From Alteribacillus iranensis (lineage in GTDB: Bacteria > Bacillota > Bacilli > Bacillales > Marinococcaceae): a stretch of 64,000 bases of DNA. Where the stretch lies: the NCBI RefSeq assembly GCF_900113025.1, contig NZ_FONT01000001.1, positions 62,001 to 126,000 on the forward strand, in the 5' to 3' direction. Positions within the stretch are counted from its first letter, which is position 1, and every line of letters begins with the position of its first letter. A model generated the notes under the pieces. The model was not told where the DNA came from and searched no databases. It was given only the letters and a program-made list of their open reading frames with translations. The translations under genes were made by a program, and so were the position numbers. Positions 50,179 to 59,717 of this stretch are shown here, in pieces.

Positions 50179-52497
50179 ATGAGTATCTTCCTTCTACTAT
50201 CAGCCATTTCAGGAATTAGTGTTTCAGTGGCGGAGAATCTGGCACAGGTTTTAATGTTTTTAACATTTATATGGATTGCTTTACTTTTCTCTAAGAAATG
50301 GCGGTTTATCACAATTTGTTTCTTGTGCTTTTGTATTTTCTTTTTCCGTACAGAATGGGAGGAAAAGCGGCAAGCTTCTGAATTAACGGGCGAAGAGACA
50401 AAGATACAAGGTTACATTGATGACGGTCCCTCTCGCGATGGAGATGTAGTTCACATGCAGTTAACTCTGCCTTCGTCTGAAAAAGTGCCAGTCACCATGT
50501 ACCTTAAAGAAGCTTCAGAAGTAGCGGATGTCCCTCTATTGAAACCTGGTCTTTACTGCTCCATTGCCGGCACACTCAAACAGCCTTCAGCGGCTAGGAA
50601 TTTCCATGCTTTTGATTATGCAACATACCTGAAGAGAAACAAGTCTTATTGGCTCTTTGAAGTCCAATCGATGAGAGATATTTCATGTGTTTCTCCAACC
50701 CCTTCTCCCCTCACGCTTACAAAGCTCATCCGTTTCTATGGTCTCCAACATATCGACAAACATTTTCCTAACGAACTAAAAGGAATTGCCGCTGCTTTAA
50801 TATTTGGGGAACGGGAATTTCTTCACCCTGATACAGAAAATGCTTACCAAAGATTAGGTCTTATTCATCTGTTAGCAGTTTCTGGATTGCATGTTGGGTT
50901 AGTAACTGGGCTGATTTTCTTTGTGTTTATCCGTTTTGGAGTAACAAGAGAAACGTCGGAGACTATTCTTCTACTGTTCCTTCCTTTTTATATAATTATT
51001 GCAGGAGGAGCTCCTTCTGTAATAAGAGCGTCATCTGCACTGGGAATATATCTATTATTAAGGAAATGGAGAGTGAATATTTGCCCCTTCCAACTTTTAC
51101 TATTCCTTGCTTTATTTTTATTGTTTGTTTCTCCTTTCTATTTATTTCACGTAGGTTTCCAACTTTCCTTTGTAGTAAGCGGTAGTTTACTTTTATCCTT
51201 TAGAATCCTAGGGAAATTACCTTCCATTCTGACCACCATAAGCGTAACTATTATTGCCCAAGTCTCAGCGCTGCCAATACTGCTTTTTCATTTTTATGAA
51301 ATATCGGGGCTGAGCTTGTTGCTAAACTTCTTTTTTATCCCCATTATTGCTGGTATCATACTACCTTCCATCTTTGTGCTATATTTTATATCATTTCTCC
51401 CCTCTTCTGTTTTCTTACTGCTGTCGACCCCTTTCCATATACTCGTATTAAAAATTCATGAGTGCTTACACGCTATAGAGAAATGGGGATTTTTTTATTA
51501 CAATCCGGGTAAACCAGGGCCTGTCTATATTGGGATCTTAAGTATTGTGTTATGCAGTGGTATGTATTACGTAGATAAATATGGATATAGAAAGATAATA
51601 TGGGGTTTAGCGTGTATTATTTTCTTGCTGCTCTTTCCCATGGTCCAGCCGCATCTTAACCAAAAAGGATATGTGACATTCATAGATGTAGGACAAGGAG
51701 ATAGCATTTTAATTGAATTTCCTTACCGAAAAGCCGTGTATTTAATTGATGGGGGAGGGGCTCTATCTTTTCCGAAAGAAGAATGGGCAAAAAGAAGAAA
51801 GAACTACGATCCCGGGGAGCGCGCTGTCATACCACTTCTGAGAGCTAAAGGAATCAGCACCATCGATAAGTTGATTGTAAGCCATGGGGATATAGATCAT
51901 TTCGGAGGTTTGTACCAAGTGATAGAAGAGTTACATGTAAAAGAAGTGATATATGGAAAAGGGGACACCTTCAAAGAAAGTGAATTAGATTTTTTGATGA
52001 AGGCACATCAACAAAATATACCAATTGACTGGGTAGAGCAAGGAGATTACTGGGAGCAGGAAGGGATGACTTTCCACGTGTTATGGCCGGTAGGAAATGA
52101 GGAGCCTGGAAATCATCGGTCGGTCGTGCTATGGGCCGAAATAGGTGGGACCGGCTGGTTATTTATGGGTGATTTAGAAAAAGAAGGAGAAGGCGATATA
52201 GTCCAACAATACAAAGGGTTGCGTGCTGACTTTTTAAAAGCAGGTCATCACGGCAGTAATACATCCTCTACAAAAGAGTTATTGCAGCGTATAAAACCAA
52301 AAGCAGCATTCATTTCCGCAGGAAAATGTAATCAATTTGGACATCCGCACGAGGAAACATTGGACCGGCTTGAGGAAGAGGAGGTGACGATTTATCGAAC
52401 TGATTTACAAGGGGCTATTGAAGTCACGTTCTTAAAAAATGAAATATTGCGTATACAGAAAGCGCTAGAAAATGGCGATAAAAAGGACTGTGAATAG
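50179..52497 (+). CDS. comEC: DNA internalization protein ComEC/Rec2
   Basis: ComEC forms the membrane channel for single-stranded DNA uptake. The 772 residues have an N-terminal hydrophobic region, an OB-like external segment, the Competence domain of about eight helices (LIHLLAVSGLHVGLVTGLIF near residue 230) and a C-terminal metallo-beta-lactamase domain (FIDVGQGDSILIEF near 499, SHGDIDHFGG near 570, KAGHHGSNTS near 688). The start is weak (only AAAGAAGA upstream), and this gene has its own terminator-isolated transcript. Confidence 0.94.
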   Translation: MSIFLLLSAISGISVSVAENLAQVLMFLTFIWIALLFSKKWRFITICFLCFCIFFFRTEWEEKRQASELTGEETKIQGYIDDGPSRDGDVVHMQLTLPSSEKVPVTMYLKEASEVADVPLLKPGLYCSIAGTLKQPSAARNFHAFDYATYLKRNKSYWLFEVQSMRDISCVSPTPSPLTLTKLIRFYGLQHIDKHFPNELKGIAAALIFGEREFLHPDTENAYQRLGLIHLLAVSGLHVGLVTGLIFFVFIRFGVTRETSETILLLFLPFYIIIAGGAPSVIRASSALGIYLLLRKWRVNICPFQLLLFLALFLLFVSPFYLFHVGFQLSFVVSGSLLLSFRILGKLPSILTTISVTIIAQVSALPILLFHFYEISGLSLLLNFFFIPIIAGIILPSIFVLYFISFLPSSVFLLLSTPFHILVLKIHECLHAIEKWGFFYYNPGKPGPVYIGILSIVLCSGMYYVDKYGYRKIIWGLACIIFLLLFPMVQPHLNQKGYVTFIDVGQGDSILIEFPYRKAVYLIDGGGALSFPKEEWAKRRKNYDPGERAVIPLLRAKGISTIDKLIVSHGDIDHFGGLYQVIEELHVKEVIYGKGDTFKESELDFLMKAHQQNIPIDWVEQGDYWEQEGMTFHVLWPVGNEEPGNHRSVVLWAEIGGTGWLFMGDLEKEGEGDIVQQYKGLRADFLKAGHHGSNTSSTKELLQRIKPKAAFISAGKCNQFGHPHEETLDRLEEEEVTIYRTDLQGAIEVTFLKNEILRIQKALENGDKKDCE

Positions 52498-52518
52498 CAT
52501 GGAGTAGGATAACATGCT

Positions 52519-52550
52519 AAAAACCTTGCAGCTTAAGCTGCAAGGTTTTT
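52519..52550 (+). terminator. Terminator after comEC
   Basis: AAAAACCTTGCAGCTTAAGCTGCAAGGTTTTT, a perfect palindrome; can act on both strands. Confidence 0.9.
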
Positions 52551-52589
52551 ATTATGTAAGATGTAGGAAAAACAAAGGCTTTCGCCTGG

Positions 52590-52755
52590 AACTTGACGAA
52601 AAGCCAAGTTTTCCTTAGAAGTGGAGAATATAGTAAGTTGGTGGTTCGAATCCACCGGTAGGCACTATTAACCGGATGGACGCGACAAGCCTCCTTATCA
52701 GGTTGTCAGACATGGTCACTGATTGACGGGCACCTGCTCTTTTGCATATGCCCGT
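52590..52755. other. Structured stretch between comEC and yqzM with a perfect tRNA T-arm-like hairpin
   Basis: No gene. GGTGG-TTCGAAT-CCACC at 52640-52656 has the exact sequence of a tRNA T arm. Then GACAA-CCT...AGG-TTGTC (52684-52707) and ACGGGCA...TGCCCGT (52726-52755) follow; the last lies directly behind the yqzM stop. A full tRNA cannot be folded: no matching acceptor strand, D arm or anticodon arm is found. Possibly a tRNA remnant or an unrecognised RNA. Confidence 0.35.
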
Positions 52756-52896
52756 TTAGGAAAAGCTTCCGGCCACGTCCACAATTGTTGCTACTAAGAA
52801 TATAAGAGTAAAAAATACAAATGAAGCGACAAACGCCACTACGGCATCATTAAAGTCATTACGCTTACATTGGACGTCTTTTTCAAATTGGTTCAC
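52756..52896 (-). CDS. yqzM: YqzM family small membrane protein (46 aa)
   Basis: A 46-residue protein beginning MNQFEKDVQCKRNDFNDAV and then one hydrophobic helix (VVAFVASFVFFTLIFLVATI). It matches my memory of YqzM, found on the opposite strand between comEC and holA in B. subtilis. GTG at 52896 has AAGGAGG eight nt upstream; the ATG at 52902 is only two nt from that site. Function unknown. Confidence 0.85.
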   Translation of the reverse strand: MNQFEKDVQCKRNDFNDAVVAFVASFVFFTLIFLVATIVDVAGSFS

Positions 52897-53263
52897 AACC
52901 ATTCCCTCCTTGCTGAATGCAATCCATTATTAGTATAAGACAAGCCATGTTAAAAATCCACTTTGTTTCGTAATTGTTCGCCAACAATTTATAACTTTTT
53001 TGTATTCTGAAACAGGAACAGGGAGCGTTCTGACAGTACTGTAAAGAGTTGTCACCTATAACGGCCGCTGTCATAGGATATCCTAAAAGAGAAAACAAAT
53101 ACCGTTGATGAGAGGGGTTCCTAGGCCGTTTCATCAACGTTTATCATAAATGGAAAGCACCCCGTACGGAAGAGTGCTTTCCTTTTCTCTATTGAAAAAA
53201 ATAATGACGGAGGATAGGATGATAAAGACAGGATTAGATCAAACATATTGGAGTTGCATGCAA

Positions 53264-54283
53264 ATGAACTACTTACAACTATCCAACGAATTAAAAAAGA
53301 AAAAGCTACACTCTTTGTATCTACTGTATGGAAATGAAGGTTTTTTCATAAAAGATGTTGTTGATCGGATCGTGGATCTGGCTCTCCCGACAGAAGAGCA
53401 TGACTTCAATTATTCGATATATGACATGAAGGAGACGCCTGTGGACGCTGCTGTGGAAGAAGCAGAAACATTACCGTTTTTTGGAGAAAAACGAGTTATC
53501 CTTTTAAAAAACAGTTATTTTCTGACAGGAAGTAAACGAAAAGAAGACGTGGAACATGATGTAACCAAGTTGGAAAAATACGCAGAGCAGCCACTTTCGC
53601 AAACAATCTTGATTGTTACGGTAAATAATGAAAAGCTGGATGAACGAAAAAAAGTAGTAAAAAAACTAAAAAAGCAAGCGGTTGTCATGGAAGCTTCCCC
53701 ATTCAAGGAAGAGAATATGAAAGAGTGGCTGGATGATTTTATTAAAGAAACCGACGTAAACATCACTCAAAACGCAAAATCCAGGTTCATTCAACTAGCA
53801 GGTCGGGATATGAACAATCTCGTCTCAGAAAGTCAAAAACTTGCCTTGTTTGCGGCGGGAGGGAAAGAGGTAAATGAAGACGTCGTAGACACCATGATCG
53901 CTCGTACGTTAGAAGACAATATATTTGACCTCGTCGATCACGTAGTGAACCGTAGAAGAGAAAAGGCATTCCGTGTTTACTTTGATTTATTAAAGCAAAA
54001 CGAAGAGCCCATTAAAATACTTAACTTGCTTGCTCGTCAGTTCCGCATCATTTTACATGTCCTTCGGTTAAAACAAAAAGGGTATTCACGTCAAAAAATG
54101 GCTTCGAAATTAAAGCTTCATCCGTATGCTGTGAAAATTGCGGAAGGACAGTCTGCTCATTTTAACGAAAGGACATTGGCGGGAATATTATCCGATTTAG
54201 CTGATGCTGATTATGCGATAAAAACAGGAAAAATAGATAAGTCTCTTTGTTTAGAGCTAAATATCAGCAAATTAGTGAAATGA
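53264..54283 (+). CDS. holA: DNA polymerase III subunit delta
   Basis: The clamp-loader delta subunit, 339 residues. It opens with the AAA+ type segment LHSLYLLYGNEGFFIKDVVD near residue 12 and contains DMNNLVSESQKLALFA and a C-terminal helical domain (ILHVLRLKQKGYSRQKMASK). ATG 53264 has GGAG ten nt upstream; ATG 53258 is an alternative. The frame extends further upstream to 53150 but the extra residues are not family-like. Confidence 0.93.
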   Translation: MNYLQLSNELKKKKLHSLYLLYGNEGFFIKDVVDRIVDLALPTEEHDFNYSIYDMKETPVDAAVEEAETLPFFGEKRVILLKNSYFLTGSKRKEDVEHDVTKLEKYAEQPLSQTILIVTVNNEKLDERKKVVKKLKKQAVVMEASPFKEENMKEWLDDFIKETDVNITQNAKSRFIQLAGRDMNNLVSESQKLALFAAGGKEVNEDVVDTMIARTLEDNIFDLVDHVVNRRREKAFRVYFDLLKQNEEPIKILNLLARQFRIILHVLRLKQKGYSRQKMASKLKLHPYAVKIAEGQSAHFNERTLAGILSDLADADYAIKTGKIDKSLCLELNISKLVK

Positions 54284-54458
54284 CTTCCAATCAAAGCACA
54301 CAGGAAGAGATCGCTATTGTATGCTTCCCGCGAAAGACGCCGTCTAACGCTCATCTCTACTCATCTTTTCCACAACCACAACAACAACCTTTCAAAGTTA
54401 TAAGTTTTACGGAATTTTGTTCCCAAGAGATTTAAAAAAACAATCTTTGTACAAAATT

Positions 54459-54486
54459 AAAAACGACTCTTATATAGAGTCGTTTC
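54459..54486. terminator. Terminator between holA and rpsT
   Basis: AAAACGACTCT-tatat-AGAGTCGTTT, between convergent genes. Confidence 0.8.
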
Positions 54487-54491
54487 CTTCA

Positions 54492-54758
54492 TTATTGAGC
54501 TATTTCATTTAAACGCTCATGCATTCTAGATTTTTCACGAGCTGCTGAGTTTTTATGGATGATATTTTTTCCAGCTGCTTTATCTAATTTCTTTTCAGCA
54601 AGAACAAGTAGTTCTTTCGCTCCAGCTTGGTCATTGCTGTCCGCTTTTTTATAAAATTCTTTTACTGCAGAACGCATAGCTGATTTAAAAGCTTGTTGCT
54701 TCACACGCTTTGTTTCATTTGTGAGTACACGCTTTTTCGCTGATTTTATATTCGCCAT
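54492..54758 (-). CDS. rpsT: 30S ribosomal protein S20
   Basis: S20 (bS20), 88 residues: MANIKSAKKRVLTNETKRVK start, three long basic helices and the NIIHKNSAAREKSRM motif. ATG 54758 is preceded on the minus strand by AAGGAGGTGA. Same location, opposite to gpr, as in B. subtilis. Confidence 0.96.
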   Translation of the reverse strand: MANIKSAKKRVLTNETKRVKQQAFKSAMRSAVKEFYKKADSNDQAGAKELLVLAEKKLDKAAGKNIIHKNSAAREKSRMHERLNEIAQ

Positions 54759-54918
54759 ACCTGTCACCTCCTTAAGAGTTCATACCAGTTCACACTAATA
54801 TCAACACAAGAGGATTCTATCAAAAAACAAAGGGCTTCGCAAGATAAGAATAAAACAACTCACATTCCTAATAATAGGAGCAGGTAAAGTAACTAATCAT
54901 GAAAGGCAGGTGCAGGCA

Positions 54919-56031
54919 ATGGATGAACAACAGGACCTTGAGTTGTATAAGGTGCGAACCGACCTGGCAATCGAAGAAAAAGAACTGATGGATGAGAAGG
55001 AAATCAAGGAAAAAAACAACAAACAAACCGACAATGGGATCATTATAAAGGAGAAAGAAGAGAACGGAATTAAAATTACGAAAGTAAAAATAAATAAAAC
55101 AGGGGCCGGACAAACGGGGAAAAAACCAGGAAATTATATAACGTTTGAAGTGCAAGGAATTAGGAAACAAGATACGGAACTTCAAAAAGAAGTGAAACGA
55201 GTATTTGCTAATGAGTTTTCATCCTATATCGAACAGGCTGGTATAAAACATGATGCATCTTGTCTCATCACCGGGCTGGGAAATTGGAATATTACTCCTG
55301 ATGCACTCGGCCCGATGGTTGTGGAAAAAATATTAGTTACGAGGCACTTATTTAAAGAAGCTCCAGAACATGTAGACGAGGGGTTTCGGTCAGTTAGTGC
55401 TTTTGCTCCCGGGGTAATGGGGATGACCGGAGTGGAAACGAGCGACACAATCAGCGCAGTGATAGAAAAGACACAGCCAGACTTCGTGATAGCAATTGAC
55501 GCTCTCGCTTCCCGGTCTATCGAGAGAGTGAACACGACCATACAAATTTCCGATACTGGCATACATCCCGGGTCTGGAATCGGGAATAAGAGAAAAGAGC
55601 TAAGTAAAGAGACGTTAGGAATACCCGTCTTTGCTATAGGAATTCCTACAGTAGTAGATGCCGTTTCTATTACGAGTGATACTATCGATTTTATATTAAA
55701 ACATTTAGGGAAAGAAATGAACAATACAGATGCCAGGAGAGCATTGGCACCGGCAGGGCTGGTTTTCGGTGAAAAAACTCGTTTGACGGACGAGGATTTA
55801 CCAGGTGAGCAGGAACGTGAAGCTCTTCTAGGAATGGTTGGCGGTTTACAGGAACAAGAAAAAAGACAGTTAATCAAAGAAGTTTTAGCTCCTATGGGAC
55901 ATAATTTAATGGTGACCCCAAAAGAAGTAGATGTGTTTATGCAAGATATGGCGAATGTGATAGCAGAAGGTTTAAATGCAGCCTTACATGAGAGTATTAC
56001 ACAAGAAGATTCGGGCAGTTATACAAAATAA
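54919..56031 (+). CDS. gpr: Germination protease Gpr
   Basis: Gpr degrades small acid-soluble spore proteins at germination. The 370 residues include [15 protein letters not shown] near the N-terminus, around which the zymogen is cleaved in homologues, then [37 protein letters not shown] and [14 protein letters not shown] prefer ATG 54919; GTG 54910 is possible but touches the GGCAGG site. Confidence 0.93.
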   Translation: MDEQQDLELYKVRTDLAIEEKELMDEKEIKEKNNKQTDNGIIIKEKEENGIKITKVKINKTGAGQTGKKPGNYITFEVQGIRKQDTELQKEVKRVFANEFSSYIEQAGIKHDASCLITGLGNWNITPDALGPMVVEKILVTRHLFKEAPEHVDEGFRSVSAFAPGVMGMTGVETSDTISAVIEKTQPDFVIAIDALASRSIERVNTTIQISDTGIHPGSGIGNKRKELSKETLGIPVFAIGIPTVVDAVSITSDTIDFILKHLGKEMNNTDARRALAPAGLVFGEKTRLTDEDLPGEQEREALLGMVGGLQEQEKRQLIKEVLAPMGHNLMVTPKEVDVFMQDMANVIAEGLNAALHESITQEDSGSYTK

Positions 56032-56063
56032 AAACGCCCCATTCCTCTTTGCAGGATGTTGAG

Positions 56064-56091
56064 AAACTCGGCTTATGTTGCCGGGTTTTTT
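56064..56091 (+). terminator. Terminator after gpr
   Basis: ACTCGGC-ttatgtt-GCCGGGT followed by TTTTT. Confidence 0.8.
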
Positions 56092-56151
56092 CATTTCCCC
56101 GTTCTAATCTATTAGATTCTTCTCATAGATTGAGAATGAGGGGGATTCGTT

Positions 56152-57309
56152 ATGAAGAAAAATAACAAGAATCAATGGAGTGACAGATATCGTACAAGCT
56201 TTAGTAGGTTTGGTTTGGCGCTGCTTGCAGGATCCTTATTTCTTATGTTTATTATTACAATAATTACCACAATAGAGCAGGATAAGTATTTTTCTTCTCG
56301 TTATTTACATACGTGGAGTTCACATGTTCAAAAAGAGTTGTTGGGGGCTTTTTTTTCATATGAAAATCGACACTTTTTAGCAGGAGAAGGGTTAGAAAAA
56401 CCAAATGTGTCAAGCATGGTTTTTGAATTCATGACCAATCTGAATGTGGAAGATCCGAGAACGTTACTGAGAAATGAATTGCCGGGTTTTGCTGCATTTG
56501 ATGGCCGGATCGTAGTGGCAGGGGATGGGACGGACTTCACGACGATGCCAGTAGAGTCAGCTCCTCCGCTAGAAATCCTTCTAGAAAAGAGGGAAGCTAC
56601 TACGAACAGACTGGAACTCCTTGAGGATCAAAAGGAAAAAGCGGTATCCGGCGAACCTGTCGTACACATTGTTCATTCACATAGTCGTGAATCTTACTTG
56701 CCGGAACTAGAAGACGGTACAAACGTGGCGTTTCACCCAGATGTCAACGTCACATTAGTAGGGGAAAGATTAGGGAAAAAACTGGAAGAGAAAGGAATCG
56801 CTACGAAAGTAGATAAAACAGATATTGAAAAAAAATTGCATGAATCGGGAAAAGATTTTTCTGATTCGTATGATATCTCGAGAGAAGTAGTTCAAACCGC
56901 TATGTCTGAAAACGACAAACTTGAATTGTTTTTTGATCTTCATCGAGACTCTCAACCCCGCGATGTTACAACTGTAACTATAAATGATGAAAAACTTGCA
57001 AGAACCATGTTCGTGATCGGTGAAAATCACGCAAGCTATGAACAAAATTTAGCGATGGCCACAGCATTAAACAACAAGCTGGACGAGCAATACCCAGGTC
57101 TTAGCAGAGGGATTATCACAAAAGGAGGAACTCGATCTAACGGTCGCTACAATCAAGATTTATCAGAACAATCAGTGCTGATTGAGATGGGGGGGAAGGA
57201 CAATACCCTTGATGAAGTGTATAAAACGGCAGATATTATGGCAGAAGTCATCAGTGAATATTATATGGAAAGACAGGCAGAACCGGTAGGAGGTGAGGGA
57301 GACAAATGA
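56152..57309 (+). CDS. spoIIP: Stage II sporulation protein P
   Basis: SpoIIP is the amidase/endopeptidase that, with SpoIID and SpoIIM, degrades septal peptidoglycan for engulfment. The 385 residues have a membrane anchor at about 20-42 and the amidase domain with putative zinc ligands in VHIVHSHSRESYLPE near residue 170 and DLHRDS near 263, and the catalytic Glu in VLIEMGGKDNT near 345. The stop overlaps yqxA by ATGA. Confidence 0.94.
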   Translation: MKKNNKNQWSDRYRTSFSRFGLALLAGSLFLMFIITIITTIEQDKYFSSRYLHTWSSHVQKELLGAFFSYENRHFLAGEGLEKPNVSSMVFEFMTNLNVEDPRTLLRNELPGFAAFDGRIVVAGDGTDFTTMPVESAPPLEILLEKREATTNRLELLEDQKEKAVSGEPVVHIVHSHSRESYLPELEDGTNVAFHPDVNVTLVGERLGKKLEEKGIATKVDKTDIEKKLHESGKDFSDSYDISREVVQTAMSENDKLELFFDLHRDSQPRDVTTVTINDEKLARTMFVIGENHASYEQNLAMATALNNKLDEQYPGLSRGIITKGGTRSNGRYNQDLSEQSVLIEMGGKDNTLDEVYKTADIMAEVISEYYMERQAEPVGGEGDK

Positions 57310-57584
57310 AAATGCTCCTTAGCTTGTTAACAGTGTCGGTTATTTTTCTGAGCGGCCTCATCACAGGTTATCATTATGCTCAAAGCCATTGGTATTCAGC
57401 ACCTGACGTCCAAGTTGATGAACCACAACCTAAAAAAGATAAGGACAAGAAAAACACTAGTAGTGCAACGTTATCCGAGGATTTGCTGCAAAGGCAAACT
57501 CAAATGCAAGAAGAAGGAAATGAAAATATTTTTTCAACGATTGGAGAAGCTTTAGATGTCTTTAAACCAAAATTAAATGAATGA
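57306..57584 (+). CDS. yqxA: YqxA family sporulation-region protein
   Basis: A 92-residue protein with an N-terminal hydrophobic helix (LLSLLTVSVIFLSGLITGYH) and a polar Lys/Glu-rich body. It occupies the yqxA position between spoIIP and lepA and is coupled to spoIIP. Function unknown. Confidence 0.8.
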   Translation: MKMLLSLLTVSVIFLSGLITGYHYAQSHWYSAPDVQVDEPQPKKDKDKKNTSSATLSEDLLQRQTQMQEEGNENIFSTIGEALDVFKPKLNE

Positions 57585-57676
57585 ATAGGCCCGGGTAATA
57601 TAGACAAAAGGTAGCAGTGAAAATATTCAATAAATAACTCGAGAAGCTGTTAAGTCAAGTTGACATAAGGGAAATA

Positions 57677-57705
57677 TTGAAGATCACACTTACCATTGAT
57701 ATAAT
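57677..57705 (+). promoter_or_regulatory. Possible sigma-A promoter upstream of lepA
   Basis: TTGAAG at 57677-57682 and a perfect TATAAT at 57700-57705, 17 nt apart. A hairpin begins only about 20 nt downstream of the minus-10, so this would either make a very short RNA or a structured lepA leader. Confidence 0.5.
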
Positions 57706-57727
57706 GAAAGATAGTTTTTTGAGCGGG

Positions 57728-57762
57728 AAAATCGTTGCAGTCACGTAGCTGCAACGATTTAT
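57728..57762 (+). terminator. Hairpin upstream of lepA, possible terminator
   Basis: AAATCGTTGCAG-tcacgta-GCTGCAACGATTT followed by ATTA; strong stem but interrupted U tract. It could end spoIIP-yqxA transcripts. Confidence 0.65.
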
Positions 57763-57865
57763 TACGTTATACTAGGGAGAGAGTTCAAACGAAAATGCTT
57801 AGAAACCCTGATTGTTATACAGTTAGTACTGTTTCAGTACATATATTGGCAGGAGGATTACACAT

Positions 57866-59689
57866 ATGAACAATAAAGAAAGACTTGAAAGACAGCGTAG
57901 AATTAGGAATTTCTCTATTGTTGCCCACATTGATCACGGGAAATCCACTCTAGCTGACCGCCTTCTTGAAGCCACTAGTGCTTTAACGCAACGGGAAATG
58001 AAAGACCAAATGTTAGATGCTATGGATCTTGAGCGTGAACGCGGTATCACTATAAAACTTAACTCCGTTCAGATCAAACATCAACACAAAGATGGAGAAG
58101 AATATATCTTTCATTTAATCGATACGCCTGGACACGTCGACTTTTCTTATGAAGTTTCCAGAAGTTTGGCAGCATGTGAAGGAGCGCTGTTAATAGTAGA
58201 CGCTGCTCAAGGAATTGAAGCGCAAACGCTTGCTAACGTTTATCTGGCTTTGGATAATGACTTAGAAATCATTCCAGTGGTAAACAAAATAGATCTACCA
58301 AGCGCAGACCCAGAGAGAGCTAAACAAGAGGTTGAAGATGTCATTGGGCTAGATACGTCAGACGCGGTTCTCGCATCGGCGAAAAACGGGATCGGGATCG
58401 ATGAGATTCTAAATCAAATTGTTGAAAAGATCCCTGCACCAAATGGTGACCCAGAAGCACCGCTGCAAGCTTTGATTTTTGACTCTCTGTATGATACCTA
58501 CCGAGGTGTAGTTGCTTATATTCGAGTGAAAGAAGGAACAGTTAAGCCAGGACAGAAGATTCGAATGATGGCAACAGGAAAGGAATTCGAAGTATCAGAA
58601 GTAGGCATTTTTACCCCTAATCCTGTGTCTTGCGATGAATTAACAGTAGGAGATGTAGGTTTCTTAACTGCTTCCATAAAAACAGTTGGTGATACACGTG
58701 TAGGTGATACAATTACTCACGCTAATAATCCTGCTCCGGAACCGCTGCCTGGCTATAAGAAAATGAATCCGATGGTGTTTTGTGGTTTATATCCAGTAGA
58801 TTCTAATGATTACAATGGATTAAGAGATGCGTTAGAACGACTTGAATTGAATGACAGTTCCCTGCAATACGAACCAGAAACATCTCAAGCCCTTGGTTTT
58901 GGCTTTCGCTGCGGGTTTCTTGGACTGCTCCATATGGAAATTCTTCAAGAACGGATTGAAAGAGAGTATGGGATTGAATTGATAACGACAGCTCCAAGTG
59001 TTATCTACAATGTATACCTTACTGACGGGGAAGTATTAGAGATTGATAATCCATCACATATGCCTGACCAACAAAAAATCGAAACGGTTGAAGAACCATT
59101 TGTCAAAGCAACAGTGATGGTTCCAAACGATTTTGTAGGTGCAGTGATGGAGCTTTGCCAGAAAAAGCGTGGTGAATTCATTGACATGCAGTATATGGAC
59201 GAAAATCGTGTCAATATTATTTATGATCTACCGCTAACAGAAATTGTGTATGACTTTTTTGATCAATTGAAATCAAACACAAAAGGGTATGCTTCTTTTG
59301 ATTATGAATTCATGGGCTTTAAAGAGTCCAAACTCGTAAAAATGGATATTTTACTAAATGGAGAAAAAGTAGATGCTCTTTCAGTGATTGTTCACCGTGA
59401 TGCTGCATATGAAAGAGGAAAAGCAATCGTAGAAAAGTTAAAGGAACTCATACCAAGACAACAATTTGAGGTCCCTGTTCAAGCTAGTATCGGCCAAAAA
59501 ATTATCGCACGTTCTAACATTAAAGCAATGAGAAAGAATGTATTGTCAAAATGTTACGGTGGTGACATTTCAAGAAAGCGTAAATTACTGGAGAAACAAA
59601 AGGAAGGTAAGCGCCGCATGAAAAGTGTCGGAAAAGTTGACGTTCCACAAGAAGCCTTTATGTCCGTTCTTCGCATGGATGATAATTAA
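57866..59689 (+). CDS. lepA: Elongation factor 4 (LepA)
   Basis: LepA is a translational GTPase acting on initiation and stalled ribosomes. The 607 residues show G1 [14 protein letters not shown] near residue 21, G3 [13 protein letters not shown]4 NKIDLPSAD, and the unique C-terminal domain ([38 protein letters not shown]). AGGAGG precedes the ATG. Confidence 0.97.
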   Translation: MNNKERLERQRRIRNFSIVAHIDHGKSTLADRLLEATSALTQREMKDQMLDAMDLERERGITIKLNSVQIKHQHKDGEEYIFHLIDTPGHVDFSYEVSRSLAACEGALLIVDAAQGIEAQTLANVYLALDNDLEIIPVVNKIDLPSADPERAKQEVEDVIGLDTSDAVLASAKNGIGIDEILNQIVEKIPAPNGDPEAPLQALIFDSLYDTYRGVVAYIRVKEGTVKPGQKIRMMATGKEFEVSEVGIFTPNPVSCDELTVGDVGFLTASIKTVGDTRVGDTITHANNPAPEPLPGYKKMNPMVFCGLYPVDSNDYNGLRDALERLELNDSSLQYEPETSQALGFGFRCGFLGLLHMEILQERIEREYGIELITTAPSVIYNVYLTDGEVLEIDNPSHMPDQQKIETVEEPFVKATVMVPNDFVGAVMELCQKKRGEFIDMQYMDENRVNIIYDLPLTEIVYDFFDQLKSNTKGYASFDYEFMGFKESKLVKMDILLNGEKVDALSVIVHRDAAYERGKAIVEKLKELIPRQQFEVPVQASIGQKIIARSNIKAMRKNVLSKCYGGDISRKRKLLEKQKEGKRRMKSVGKVDVPQEAFMSVLRMDDN

Positions 59690-59717
59690 GTAGGCATGAA
59701 ATGAAAGAAGGGTAAAG

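Noticed and set aside
52592-52664. A tRNA gene ending at the T-arm-like hairpin
   Set aside because: The 3' acceptor strand would be GGTAGGC, but no GCCTACC-like strand, D arm or anticodon stem exists 60-75 nt upstream; no CCA.
53150-53263. An N-terminal extension of holA to 53150
   Set aside because: The extra 38 residues do not resemble delta subunits, and the ATG at 53264 has a ribosome site at the right distance.
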